Positions 44,527 to 52,703 are shown, counted from the stretch's first letter. The stretch is 64,000 bases of DNA from Bacteroidaceae bacterium (GCA_017483605.1 JAFUWG010000015.1:1-64000), one strand, 5' to 3'. Notes: generated from the letters alone by a model not told the origin. Made by a program: numbers and translations.

Positions 44527-46263
44527 TTACAGCCCCAAGTCCTGCTTGATGGCATCCACCTTCTTCTGCGCCTCAGCCACAGCGGCTGGGTAGCACTTCG
44601 GACACTCCATCTCGCCTTTCACCTCCACATAGAACTTAATCTTAGGCTCTGTGCCTGAAGGACGAACGGAAATCTTGGTGCCGTCGGCTGTGAACCACTG
44701 GAGCACGTTGCTGGTGGCTGGCATGTCGAGTGCTGACTCAACGCCATTGTTGACCATCTTCAGCGTCTTGTAGTCCTTCACACAAACCACAGGGCTTCCG
44801 CCAAGTGATGTAGGAGGTGTCTTGCGGAAGTCTTCCATCATCTGCTTGATTTCGTCGGCACCCGACTTGCCGGGCTTGGTGACAGAAATGGCGTTCTGGT
44901 AGGCAAAGCCGTAGTCGAGGTAAATCTTCATCAGCAGGTCGTAGAGCGTCATGCCGTTGTCCTTTGCCCATGCAGCGATTTCGCAGAGCAGACAGATAGA
45001 AGCAGGACTATCCTTGTCACGCACCTTGTCGAATGGCAGATAGCCGAACGATTCCTCACCACCGCCGATGTACTTCTTCTTGCCTTCGTCGAGACGGATT
45101 TCACGAGCAATCCACTTGAAGCCTGTATAGACGTCGCGAATCTCCACATTGTTACGCTTGGCGATTTCAGCAATCGTTTCAGTCGTCACGATGGTCTTCA
45201 CCATGAACTCGTTGCCCTTCAACTGACCGAGTTTGTTCTTGTTCTCGATGATGTAGTAAGAGAGCATGAGCGCCGTCTGGTTACCATTCAGGATGCACCA
45301 CTCGCCCTTCGGGTCACGACAAACCACAGCGAGACGGTCAGCATCGGGGTCGGAAGCCAGCACGAGGTCGGCATTGAGTTTATCACCCAACTTCATGCCG
45401 AGGGTCATTGCCTCAGAGTTTTCAGGATTGGGAGAAACAACCGTTGGGAAATTGCCGTCGATGACCATCTGCTCCTTCACCACGTTGATGTTCTGGAAGC
45501 CCCAAGTACGCAATGCGGCAGGGATAATCACACGACCCGTTCCGTGCAGCGGAGAGTAAACGATGCAGAGGTCCTTCTGGCGGTTAATCACCTCCTGGTC
45601 AACCAAAGCCTCATGCACAGCGTTGAGATAATCCACGTCCATCTCGCCGCCGATAATCTGGATGAGGTCGTTGTTGGGCGTGAACTTCACCTGGTCGATG
45701 GTCACCTTGTTCACCTCGTCAATGATGCCAGTGTCGTGCGGAGCCAACACCTGTGCACCGTCGTCCCAGTAAGCCTTGTAGCCGTTGTACTCGCGTGGGT
45801 TGTGGCTGGCGGTGATGTTCACACCTGCCTGAGCACCCAACTGGCGGATGGCGAACGAAATCTCGGGCGTAGGACGGAGGCTCTCGAAGAGATAAGCCTT
45901 GATGCCGTTGGCAGAGAAGATGTCAGCCACCGTCTCGGCAAACAGGCGCGAGTTGTTGCGGCAGTCGTGACCAACCACCACGCTGATGTCCTTCTTGCCT
46001 GCAAACGCTTTCAGGATGTAGTTGGCAAAACCCTGCGTAGCCATGCCCACGATGTACTTGTTCATGCGGTTGGTGCCCGCACCCATGATACCGCGCAAAC
46101 CGCCCGTACCAAACTCCAGATTCTGATAGAACGCATCGATGAGAGCCGACTTGTCCTCAGCATCGAGCATTGCCTTCACTTCTGCCTGTGTCTCGGCATC
46201 GAAAGCCGGCGAGAGCCACTTCTGTGCCTCAGCCGTACACTGCTTAATCAATTCTTGATCCAT
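44527..46263 (-). CDS. Phosphoglucomutase/phosphomannomutase
   Basis: 578 residues from the ATG at 46263; the longer frame to 46392 contains the promoter. Alpha-D-phosphohexomutase family: EFGTGGLRGIMG (50-61), catalytic phosphoserine Ser153 in TASHNPREYNGYK, metal loop ASDPDADRLAV, sugar loop GGGEESFGYL and phosphate loop SVRPSGTEPKIKFY. The length and SHNP context match the PGM2-like (eukaryote-like) branch. It interconverts hexose-1-P and hexose-6-P, linking glycogen (malQ) with sugar-nucleotide supply for the capsule. Confidence 0.93.
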   Translation of the reverse strand: MDQELIKQCTAEAQKWLSPAFDAETQAEVKAMLDAEDKSALIDAFYQNLEFGTGGLRGIMGAGTNRMNKYIVGMATQGFANYILKAFAGKKDISVVVGHDCRNNSRLFAETVADIFSANGIKAYLFESLRPTPEISFAIRQLGAQAGVNITASHNPREYNGYKAYWDDGAQVLAPHDTGIIDEVNKVTIDQVKFTPNNDLIQIIGGEMDVDYLNAVHEALVDQEVINRQKDLCIVYSPLHGTGRVIIPAALRTWGFQNINVVKEQMVIDGNFPTVVSPNPENSEAMTLGMKLGDKLNADLVLASDPDADRLAVVCRDPKGEWCILNGNQTALMLSYYIIENKNKLGQLKGNEFMVKTIVTTETIAEIAKRNNVEIRDVYTGFKWIAREIRLDEGKKKYIGGGEESFGYLPFDKVRDKDSPASICLLCEIAAWAKDNGMTLYDLLMKIYLDYGFAYQNAISVTKPGKSGADEIKQMMEDFRKTPPTSLGGSPVVCVKDYKTLKMVNNGVESALDMPATSNVLQWFTADGTKISVRPSGTEPKIKFYVEVKGEMECPKCYPAAVAEAQKKVDAIKQDLGL

Positions 46264-46297
46264 AATATTAGTTTTTGTTGAATAATTATTCTTTATG

Positions 46298-46305
46298 CAA
46301 AGATA
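46298..46305 (-). promoter_or_regulatory. -7 box of the phosphoglucomutase gene
   Basis: TATCTTTG on the minus strand, 34 nt upstream of the ATG. TTTG occurs 17 bp upstream, shorter than usual. Confidence 0.6.
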
Positions 46306-46430
46306 CACAAACTTTCTTGGAACAAAAAACAATTTCCACTTTTTTCTTCTTTTGCCCCTAAATCTCACAAGAACCGCTAACAAAGCCCTCATTTTTCAAC
46401 TCATCACCCAACAAACGCCACACCCACAAT

Positions 46431-46486
46431 CGTAATTACGTTGCACCCGTCATCGTAATTACGATAAAGGGCACAGCGTAAACACG
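46431..46486. repeat. 23-bp-period array of CGTAATTACG palindromes
   Basis: CGTAATTACG at 46431 and 46454 and the degenerate CGTAAACACG at 46477: start-to-start exactly 23 bp twice. The middle copy is a perfect 14-bp palindrome (ATCGTAATTACGAT). It lies between the pgm promoter and the downstream end of the hypothetical gene at 46559. Nothing else was recognised in 46306-46558. Confidence 0.85.
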
Positions 46487-46558
46487 ATGAAGGGCGCAAC
46501 AGAAATGCGGAGGAAGAAAAACGAGCCCAATGTTTACTTTTGTAAGAGAAATGTCGCC

Positions 46559-47086
46559 TTAGTCCCACCATCCCAGCATTCGGTACTCACGAATCAGGTG
46601 GTAAAGATGTAGGGCTTTTAGATGACGCAGCGAGACCATGTACGTTATTTCAGCATACTCATCACCTTTAGCAACTGCATCTTTGATATAAGAATGACGA
46701 AAGAAACGTTTTTCATTCTTGCAGTTGATATAAGATGGGAATCTTGCCAAAGGAGCACGTTTCCCTGCATTCAAATTCTCAGTAAATGTTTCAAATGGTT
46801 CGTCTGACGAGAATGAACGGTGTAGCCACGTGTTATAAGGAGCATCCTCCTTCAAAATGATGTCAATCAGTTTCAAACAGATAGCCAAGTCACGTGCGAC
46901 AAACACGTCATCTTCCGTAATCTCACTCTTCGAGAAATAAGCATACATCCGCCCCAACTTCTTACGTTCAAGTACAAGCAAATACCCATAATCCCAATCC
47001 CGGTCATCCTTCAACAACCGCTTATATGCCCTAATCGGATTGTTCTTTCTATCTTTACGCATCTTTACCCTATTAATCGATTTCAC
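46559..47086 (-). CDS. Hypothetical protein
   Basis: 175 residues; Met9 (47062) may be the true start (RKDRKNNPIRAYKRLLKDDRDWDYGYLL). It is rich in basic and aromatic residues, with ARDLAICLKLIDIILKED in the middle and a helical C-terminus LRHLKALHLYHLIREYRMLGWW. No signal peptide or membrane segment. I do not recognise a family; the charged composition resembles small proteins of phage or mobile-island origin. It sits at the downstream end of an AT-rich island together with the PIN protein and the DUF3791/DUF3990 cassette B. Confidence 0.6.
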   Translation of the reverse strand: MKSINRVKMRKDRKNNPIRAYKRLLKDDRDWDYGYLLVLERKKLGRMYAYFSKSEITEDDVFVARDLAICLKLIDIILKEDAPYNTWLHRSFSSDEPFETFTENLNAGKRAPLARFPSYINCKNEKRFFRHSYIKDAVAKGDEYAEITYMVSLRHLKALHLYHLIREYRMLGWWD

Positions 47087-47138
47087 AAAGACTTAGATTT
47101 TTGCCACAAGCACCTCAAAAACATCGACAGTTTCTTAA

Positions 47139-47864
47139 TCAATGCTTTGAAAGAAAATCTTTTAATGAAATTGTTGCAATTCCTAACCCTTTCGCCTTTA
47201 CTTGTAAGCCATTATCAGAAGTAAGAATAATAGGATTTGCATTTTTGAACTTCAACGCAACTGCCAAAATACTATTGTCAGGTGATTTTTTACTAAAATC
47301 ATCAGGAAGCAAACTCAAATCAGATAATTCCATGCATACATTAGAAGCATCCATTGCATGATTTATATTCCACAAAGATTTCTCGACATTACGCTTTCCC
47401 TCTGTATCCAATTTAATTTTCAAATTATCAAGTTCATCAATTACCTTAGCGGATAAAACAACTTGACATTTTAAATCTATTTTGGAAATGATGTTAGGAC
47501 AATTTACAAACACATTTGTATCGATAACATAGACGTTCTTTTTCGTTGTAGATTTTACAGACTTTTGTTTAGGAGTTTCAAATTGTGACAAGTCTATCTT
47601 CCCTTTAATTTTTAAACTAATCCCATCCCCTGAAATTATTTGCATCAAATACTTTTGTGCCTTCAACGGGGTCCTCGGATAGTGATAAACGCCTTTTTCT
47701 AAATAACTTGCAGACTTAACGACATTATCAAAATCTCTATAAAAATCTCCCTTTGTCATTCTAAAAATTCCTTCAGGAGTTTCCACCGCAAAAAAATCAG
47801 AATCTTTTAGTGCTTCTATCACATCTGCTTTAAATAGCAATCTTGTTGCTTTATATTGTACCAT
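47139..47864 (-). CDS. PIN-domain protein with N-terminal accessory domain
   Basis: 241 residues. The C-terminal about 130 residues are a PIN nuclease domain with acidic residues Asp115 (YVIDTNVFVN), Glu144 (KVIDELDNLK), Asp196 (KSPDNSILAVAL) and Asp217 (ILTSDNGLQVKA), resembling the PIN part of PhoH-type proteins. The first about 100 residues (FFAVETPEGIFRMTKGDFYRDF, YHYPRTPLKAQKYLMQI) form a separate domain that I cannot name. It would be an RNase, possibly a toxin, but no antitoxin-sized gene is immediately adjacent on its 3' side. Noticeably more AT-rich than pgm and the GH2 gene. Confidence 0.75.
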   Translation of the reverse strand: MVQYKATRLLFKADVIEALKDSDFFAVETPEGIFRMTKGDFYRDFDNVVKSASYLEKGVYHYPRTPLKAQKYLMQIISGDGISLKIKGKIDLSQFETPKQKSVKSTTKKNVYVIDTNVFVNCPNIISKIDLKCQVVLSAKVIDELDNLKIKLDTEGKRNVEKSLWNINHAMDASNVCMELSDLSLLPDDFSKKSPDNSILAVALKFKNANPIILTSDNGLQVKAKGLGIATISLKDFLSKH

Positions 47865-47907
47865 AATTATATACCTTTGAATTTATTAGCACCTAAAGAT
47901 TCTTTTT

Positions 47908-48129
47908 TTATTCCATCTTTCCCTTTTTCAACTCAACATCAAGAAAAGAAAACACATAGCGTGGACTTTGGTAATAAAGTCCAGTTCGTTCATCCAGTAA
48001 TTTCTGGTATGTATCGGAATTGAACACAATGGTAAGGGCTTGTTCCATTGTCAATTCAGATTTTTGTTCCATCAGCAGAAGAGCAAGTTTAGTCACCATA
48101 TCTGCCATCATTTGCTTTTTCTCACTCAT
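47908..48129 (-). CDS. Small third protein of DUF3791/DUF3990 cassette B
   Basis: 73 residues: ADMVTKLALLLMEQKSELTMEQALTIV, then FNSDTYQKLLDERTGLYYQSPRYVFSFL. It corresponds in position and motif layout to the 67-residue protein at 16009-16212. Its ATG overlaps the DUF3990 stop by 4 nt (ATGA). Function unknown; all three cassette genes are translationally coupled here. Confidence 0.75.
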   Translation of the reverse strand: MSEKKQMMADMVTKLALLLMEQKSELTMEQALTIVFNSDTYQKLLDERTGLYYQSPRYVFSFLDVELKKGKME

Positions 48130-48599
48130 AATCGTTTCAACTGTTGAATGGAGCGTTCCGTACCGAAGAAATATTGAATGGTGACGCCTCGCATATAGTG
48201 TAAGTTTTTGACAAATGTGGGCAGGTCGATGGAATGGTTCTCATATTTCCACAACTGTAGTCCTACACGGTCATTGGCTATTGGACCTATCACGACATCA
48301 TAATCATGTGCTTGCTCGAATGCGGGATTGTTACGGTTCAAAAGTATGAACTTCGCCCATTCTTCTGAATATTCTTCAAACCGCAATAGATGAAGATTTT
48401 GAAAGGCTTCATCTGCAATCTCATATTCCAAGATCGTGGGGGCTCCTGCCCCTAATTGGTCAACTTTCGTTTTCGCCATCTCCAATGCCTGTTCATAATT
48501 GTCCGACAAATAGAAACCACGACCAAAATCCTTATTAGGTTTGGACTTCATCAAGTCGATTTTGTCAAAGTCAATATTGGTACCATGATAAAGTTTCAT
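48126..48599 (-). CDS. DUF3990 protein, ADP-ribosyltransferase-like (cassette B)
   Basis: 157 residues. KLYHGTNIDFDKID (early His), KDFGRGFYLSDNYEQALEMA (Tyr block), EEWAKFILLNR, AHDYDVVIGPIANDRV and a C-terminal TIQYFFGTERSI. It aligns with the cassette A protein over the blocks YHG, DFGRGFYxxD, EWxxFI, HDYDxxxGxxANDRV. The YHGT and FGRGFYLSD blocks are laid out as in ADP-ribosyltransferase-fold enzymes; the third catalytic residue would be in or near ANDR. It overlaps both neighbours by ATGA. Confidence 0.82.
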   Translation of the reverse strand: MKLYHGTNIDFDKIDLMKSKPNKDFGRGFYLSDNYEQALEMAKTKVDQLGAGAPTILEYEIADEAFQNLHLLRFEEYSEEWAKFILLNRNNPAFEQAHDYDVVIGPIANDRVGLQLWKYENHSIDLPTFVKNLHYMRGVTIQYFFGTERSIQQLKRL

Positions 48600-48820
48600 A
48601 CCAAGGCCCCTCCTTTCCTATGGCAGTATTCTGTCATGTCTGTCACCATTGAAGTGAACGATTGGGTATGCACATAGTCATAATGACGATCAAGAAAGTC
48701 GATGCCCTTGAAACGGCTAAGGTAGTTGAAGGCTTGCTTCATGGTGAGTCCGTGCCTTTTGCCAAACTCATAGATGAAGATAACCACCCATTCCATTTTA
48801 TCTCTGATATCGTAACTCAT
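48596..48820 (-). CDS. DUF3791 protein (cassette B)
   Basis: 74 residues from the ATG at 48820; the frame to 48919 contains the promoter and is rejected. SYDIRDKMEWVVIFIYEFGK, HGLTMKQAFNYL, then GIDFLDRHYDYVHTQSF: the classical DUF3791 helix-turn-helix-like layout ending in Tyr-x2-x-His-Thr-Gln. Equivalent to 16706-16972 in cassette A, although the N-terminal halves differ strongly. First gene of the cassette. Confidence 0.8.
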   Translation of the reverse strand: MSYDIRDKMEWVVIFIYEFGKRHGLTMKQAFNYLSRFKGIDFLDRHYDYVHTQSFTSMVTDMTEYCHRKGGALV

Positions 48821-48842
48821 TGTTGCATTTCTTCTTGCCCCA

Positions 48843-48873
48843 CAAAGGTACACGCTTTTTTTCATTTCAGCAA
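48843..48873 (-). promoter_or_regulatory. Promoter of DUF3791/DUF3990 cassette B
   Basis: On the minus strand: TTG (plus 48871-48873), a 20-bp spacer and TACCTTTG (plus 48843-48850), about 22 nt before the chosen ATG. The -7 box to ATG distance is about the same as in cassette A. Confidence 0.7.
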
Positions 48874-48950
48874 TTATTCTTTCGGAAAAATGTGTTGCAA
48901 AGAGGAGTTTTGGGGGCAAAGTGAGGGTTTTTCGATTATTTTGTCAGGCA

Positions 48951-49379
48951 TCATTTCACACGCTGCAGGGTGTATTCCTTTTTGCCGTCGTTGCAGCGGA
49001 GGGATTTGCCTTCATTCTGAATGACATAGACAGCATCGCCTTTGCCACGTTGCCCACCTCCGATGACGGTGATGACGTTCCCTTTCTGAGTGTATTTCAG
49101 GAGAGGCTTTTCTGCAATCGCTTTCGCCATCTTCTTTTGTGCCATCTTAAGCCCAAACTTCAGCATGAAGTTGGCATCGGGTTTCGCCTTGATGGTCGGT
49201 GTCTGCCTTACCTCCGTATCGCTGACAAACTCAAGTCGGACGCTGGCATCAACGTCCGACTTTTCCGTGCCCTGATTCATGATGTCTTCGCCGTAATAGA
49301 CACGCCCCTTCATGCTTTGTGCCGCACAGAAAAGGGTAAAGACAAACAGCAGCAGGACGGTCAATAGATATCTTTTCAT
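48951..49379 (-). CDS. Secreted hypothetical protein (DUF4412-like size)
   Basis: 142 residues. Signal peptide KRYLLTVLLLFVFTLFCAAQ, then SMKGRVYYGEDIMNQGTEKSD and beta-rich segments with KGNVITVIGGGQRGKGDAVYV and a final GKSLRCNDGKKEYTLQRV. Lipocalin-like or DUF4412-like folds in Bacteroidetes have this size and end, but I cannot assign it firmly. It starts 7 nt after the beta-galactosidase stop and is probably cotranscribed with it. Confidence 0.65.
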   Translation of the reverse strand: MKRYLLTVLLLFVFTLFCAAQSMKGRVYYGEDIMNQGTEKSDVDASVRLEFVSDTEVRQTPTIKAKPDANFMLKFGLKMAQKKMAKAIAEKPLLKYTQKGNVITVIGGGQRGKGDAVYVIQNEGKSLRCNDGKKEYTLQRVK

Positions 49380-49386
49380 GTTGGTT

Positions 49387-51825
49387 CTATTGGGTCTTCA
49401 AAGAGAGTTTGGCAGGTTTCAACGTGGGGGATGAAACGGTGATGCTCACCTTGCCTGGAGTGCGGGTGCTACGGAGGATGCACTGCATGTAGCCCGTCTG
49501 CATCTGCTTGGTAGTCACATTGTTGAAGAGGTCGTTCGTGTAGTGGTCGCCGTTGTCGAGGGAGACGAAGGTGGCGGCTCCTGAGACGGATACAGTCAGT
49601 TCATCTGTGGCGTTGGGGACGATGCGACCTTTGCTGTCGATGGCATAGATGTTGAGGTATTTGAGCGACATGCCATCGGCGAGGAATGTGCCAGCAGTTT
49701 CCTCCACCACCTTCAGCGCCACCGCCTTGCCGCTCGTTTCGATTTCATGGCGAGCCACTTCCTTGCCACCCGTTCGAGCAACGGCGACGAGTTTGCCACC
49801 TGTGCCATAGTCGATGCCGCTCCAGAGGATGATGTTGCGTTTGGCAATGTCGGTGGTGTCGTTCTTTTGTGTGCCGAGAGATTTGCCGTTGCAGATGAGT
49901 TCCACTTCTTCGGCATTCGTGTAGGTGAACACGTTGGGATGCGAACCTGCCTGCTGGTTCCAGTTTTGGTTGATGCGCTGCTGCCCCACCTTGATGTCGT
50001 TCCATTCGAGGCTTTCACCCTCGCCATCCACCACGCCGATGCGAACAACGGGCTCGCTCGGCTGGATGCACGACTTGATGAGGTATGCCTGCGGGAAGGG
50101 TTGCAGGGTGTGGCTGAAGAAGGAGTAGTTCCAACCCTTCTTGGGCCATCCGCTCGACTCGCCCCAATACTCGATGGCGCCCCACCAGCAAAGCCCCACG
50201 CCACGCTGCCTGTCCATGCCGTAGAAAGGCTGCTGCAGTTGGTTGGTCACCGCCTCGCTCTGGAAGAGGATGAGGTCGGGCTTGTGGTCGTAGTAGCCGT
50301 GGTAGGCATCCCACTGATAGTTGAACGATGCCACCTCCGTCTCGCAAGCCAACTCTGGGGGCACGAGGTAGGTTTTGAAGTCGGGTGTGCCTCTTTGAGC
50401 ACCAGCACGAGCCGGGAACATGGCAACGGTGGTGGGTCGAGTCTTGTCGTATCGCTTCACCATTTGGTCGAAAATGCGATAGGTGGTGATGCCCCAGTCG
50501 TTCGTCTGATAGCCGCTCCAGTCAGAGCGTGTCTGGAGTTCGTTGCCGAGGCTCCACAGCACCACAGAGGGGTGGTTGCGGTCACGCTTCACCCATTCGC
50601 TCAGCAGTTCGGGCCATATCTGCATGAAAGGCTTTCTGCCGCCCCAATAGTCTTTGTCCGACCACTTGTCGATGAGTTCGTCCACCACGAGGATGCCCAC
50701 CTTGTCAGCCACGCGGTAGAGGTCTTCTGAGTAGGGGTTGTGGGAGCAGCGGATGGCGTTGTAGCCAAAGGCTTTCAGGGTGCGGAGTTGGCGTTCGATG
50801 GCATCGGGGAACGCTGCCACACCAACGGCACCGAGGTCGTGGTGGTTGGCAATGCCGGTGAGGAACACCTTCTTGCCGTTGAGTTTGAAACCGAAGTCGG
50901 GGCCGTATTCGATGGTGCGGAAACCGAAGTGGTCGGAAATGGAATCGATGACGGTGCCGTTTTCGACCAGCACAGCCTCAACGGTGTAGAGATTTGGCTG
51001 AACCAAATCCCACTGTAGGGGGTTGGGCACTGTCATTGGGGGGAGGAGCACTTCGGTGTTGTTTTGAGTCGTGTGGTCGGGCATACCCTTTTCGGCAGAG
51101 GCGACCACCTTGCCAGCGGCATCCTTCACACAGGCTTTGATCTGCACCTCGTGACGTTGCCAGCCAACCACCTGCACCTGCACATTCACCTTATCGCCTT
51201 CCGTGTTCACATACAAGCCGTGCCGTGCGATGCGGGTGTTATTGCCAGCCTCCAACCACACGTTGCGGTAGATGCCGCCACCGGTGTACCAGCGGCTTCC
51301 GTTCACTGGCCCCGTGTTCGAATACACCGCCACCACATTCTCGCCGCCATAGTTGACCGCCCTGGTGATGTCAGCCTCGAAGCCCGTGTAGCCATACTCG
51401 TTGCTGGCCACTTTCTTGCCGTTCACATACACATCGCTCACGTACATCACCCCCTCAAAATCCAGCACCAGACGCTTGCCTTTCAGTTCGGCAGGCACCA
51501 TGAACGACTTCCTGTACCAGCCCTCACACATCCGCTTGAACCCTCTGCCCTTGTTCTCGTTCTCGTCCCACGGCTGCTCAAACTGATAGTCGTGCGGCAA
51601 ATCCAACCGCCGCCACGCACTGTCGTCGTAATCAGCACGTTCGGCATCCTCGGGATTGCCCAGTTGGAACTTCCAGTCGAAGTTGAACAACACCTTCTGG
51701 TGCTTCACAAACTCACTCAGCGGGGCATTCTCAGCCACCTTCCCCTCCTGTTTCTCAATGTATTGAGCAGAGGCGGATGCGACACCCAGCCACAACATCA
51801 GTAAAGGTACAAAAAATCTTTTCAT
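49387..51825 (-). CDS. GH2 family beta-galactosidase, secreted
   Basis: 812 residues. Signal peptide to about residue 20 (LLMLWLGVASASA). N-terminal sugar-binding domain (VLFNFDWKFQLGNPEDAE, WRRLDLPHDYQFEQPWDE), an Ig-like domain, TIM barrel with FLTGIANHHDLGAVG and IRCSHNPYSEDLY, acid/base Glu429 in SLGNELQTR and nucleophile Glu524 in LFQSEAVTNQ, then a DUF4982-like and a final Ig-like domain (about 720-810). It cleaves terminal beta-galactosides (or related beta-linked sugars) from plant or host glycans in the periplasm. No SusC/D pair is adjacent, so it is not part of a full polysaccharide utilisation locus in this window. Confidence 0.92.
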   Translation of the reverse strand: MKRFFVPLLMLWLGVASASAQYIEKQEGKVAENAPLSEFVKHQKVLFNFDWKFQLGNPEDAERADYDDSAWRRLDLPHDYQFEQPWDENENKGRGFKRMCEGWYRKSFMVPAELKGKRLVLDFEGVMYVSDVYVNGKKVASNEYGYTGFEADITRAVNYGGENVVAVYSNTGPVNGSRWYTGGGIYRNVWLEAGNNTRIARHGLYVNTEGDKVNVQVQVVGWQRHEVQIKACVKDAAGKVVASAEKGMPDHTTQNNTEVLLPPMTVPNPLQWDLVQPNLYTVEAVLVENGTVIDSISDHFGFRTIEYGPDFGFKLNGKKVFLTGIANHHDLGAVGVAAFPDAIERQLRTLKAFGYNAIRCSHNPYSEDLYRVADKVGILVVDELIDKWSDKDYWGGRKPFMQIWPELLSEWVKRDRNHPSVVLWSLGNELQTRSDWSGYQTNDWGITTYRIFDQMVKRYDKTRPTTVAMFPARAGAQRGTPDFKTYLVPPELACETEVASFNYQWDAYHGYYDHKPDLILFQSEAVTNQLQQPFYGMDRQRGVGLCWWGAIEYWGESSGWPKKGWNYSFFSHTLQPFPQAYLIKSCIQPSEPVVRIGVVDGEGESLEWNDIKVGQQRINQNWNQQAGSHPNVFTYTNAEEVELICNGKSLGTQKNDTTDIAKRNIILWSGIDYGTGGKLVAVARTGGKEVARHEIETSGKAVALKVVEETAGTFLADGMSLKYLNIYAIDSKGRIVPNATDELTVSVSGAATFVSLDNGDHYTNDLFNNVTTKQMQTGYMQCILRSTRTPGKVSITVSSPTLKPAKLSLKTQ

Positions 51826-51865
51826 ATCGTATCAGTTAGTTAGTTCATAAAAATCGCCGCCGACC

Positions 51866-52243
51866 TCAGAAGTGCAACTCCACATCCTTCCCGAACGGTG
51901 CAAGAGAGAGGCGAGCCATCTTGAAGTGCTGCTTGCCGAAGGGAATGCCGATGATGGTGATGTAGAGCAGTGCCCCGAAGAAGATGTGGTTGAGCCATGC
52001 CCAGAACCCGCCAAAAATCACCCACAGGATGTTGAGCGGAATGCGGATGCACCCCGTGGGGCTGTCCGTCTTCTTCACCTTCGCCCCGAACGGCCACAGG
52101 CAGAGCAGCCCGATTTTGAACGTCTGCAATGCCACGGGAATGCCGATGATGGTACATGCGACGGCAAGGCTGCCGCTGAAATATCCGATGGCAGCCTCGA
52201 GTCCTCCGAACAGCCACCACAACAAATTGCCGAGAATCTTCAT
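51866..52243 (-). CDS. YccF domain inner-membrane protein
   Basis: 125 residues with four hydrophobic segments arranged as two YccF repeats: ILGNLLWWLFGGLEAAIGYF, TIIGIPVALQTFKIGLLCLWPFG, then ILWVIFGGFWAWLNHIFFGAL and ITIIGIPFGKQHFKMARLSLAPFGK. The repeated IIGIP-x-hydrophobic-Q-FK motif is diagnostic. Function of the family is not established. It has its own promoter and lies just upstream of, and co-directional with, the beta-galactosidase gene (40-nt gap). Confidence 0.88.
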   Translation of the reverse strand: MKILGNLLWWLFGGLEAAIGYFSGSLAVACTIIGIPVALQTFKIGLLCLWPFGAKVKKTDSPTGCIRIPLNILWVIFGGFWAWLNHIFFGALLYITIIGIPFGKQHFKMARLSLAPFGKDVELHF

Positions 52244-52307
52244 AGTTGGTTTTCTTTCTTTACCGGTTGCGAGAAAACGACACAGCCGCCCTTCTCTTTT
52301 TCGAGGG

Positions 52308-52337
52308 CAAAGTTACATCTTTTTTATCATTTCCCAA
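52308..52337 (-). promoter_or_regulatory. Promoter of the YccF gene
   Basis: On the minus strand: TTG (plus 52335-52337), a 19-bp spacer and TAACTTTG (plus 52308-52315), 65 nt upstream of the ATG. Confidence 0.65.
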
Positions 52338-52411
52338 GCCTTTTTCCCACTTTTTTCTGCATCCCCTCCATCTTTTCGAGCCTTCCCCAAGCCGCCAATG
52401 CCCGCACCTCT

Positions 52412-52542
52412 CTTAAAACTAAACTTAGATTTTATAAAATTCAAGTTAGATTTATATAAATTTAAGTTCAATTTTATAAAATTTAAGTTTGATTTTATAA
52501 AATCTAAGTTTGATTTTATAAAATCTAACTTTAGTTTTAAGA
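52412..52542. repeat. 21-bp-period AT-rich palindromic array bounded by inverted ends
   Basis: Units start at 52425, 52446, 52467, 52488, 52509 and 52530, exactly 21 bp apart. The core of each is the palindrome GATTTTATAAAATC or a close variant, followed by TAAGTTT-like spacer. The array is flanked by CTTAAAACTAAA on the left and its reverse complement TTTAGTTTTAAG on the right. It lies between divergent yccF and menA. The frames read on both strands here are repeat artefacts. Confidence 0.9.
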
Positions 52543-52616
52543 ACACCTGCGGCAAAAGCAGGAAGGAGCGGCGAAAAATCTTGGTTCGGTTCTCCGCCTG
52601 TTTGAAAAATTTTTCG

Positions 52617-52624
52617 TACCTTTG
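52617..52624 (+). promoter_or_regulatory. -7 box of the menA promoter
   Basis: TACCTTTG, about 80 nt upstream of the menA ATG; no clear -33. It supports the downstream start at 52704. Confidence 0.6.
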
Positions 52625-52703
52625 CCGAAGGAAAAGCCCCCGAAAGGGTTTCCTCTGCTCAGATGCGGAATTGAAAATAACCAACAATATAGACAGAAAA
52701 ACA

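Noticed and set aside
44527..46392. 43-residue N-terminal extension of phosphoglucomutase
   Set aside because: The -7 box TATCTTTG at 46298-46305 lies inside the extension, and the family N-terminus starts at the ATG at 46263.
47872..47879. TACCTTTG on the plus strand just upstream of the PIN gene
   Set aside because: It faces away from the PIN gene and no plus-strand gene follows; probably a chance match in AT-rich DNA.
51984..52703. 240-codon upstream extension of menA
   Set aside because: It reads through the 21-bp array and the YccF gene in antisense; the -7 box at 52617 and the UbiA-family start place menA at 52704.
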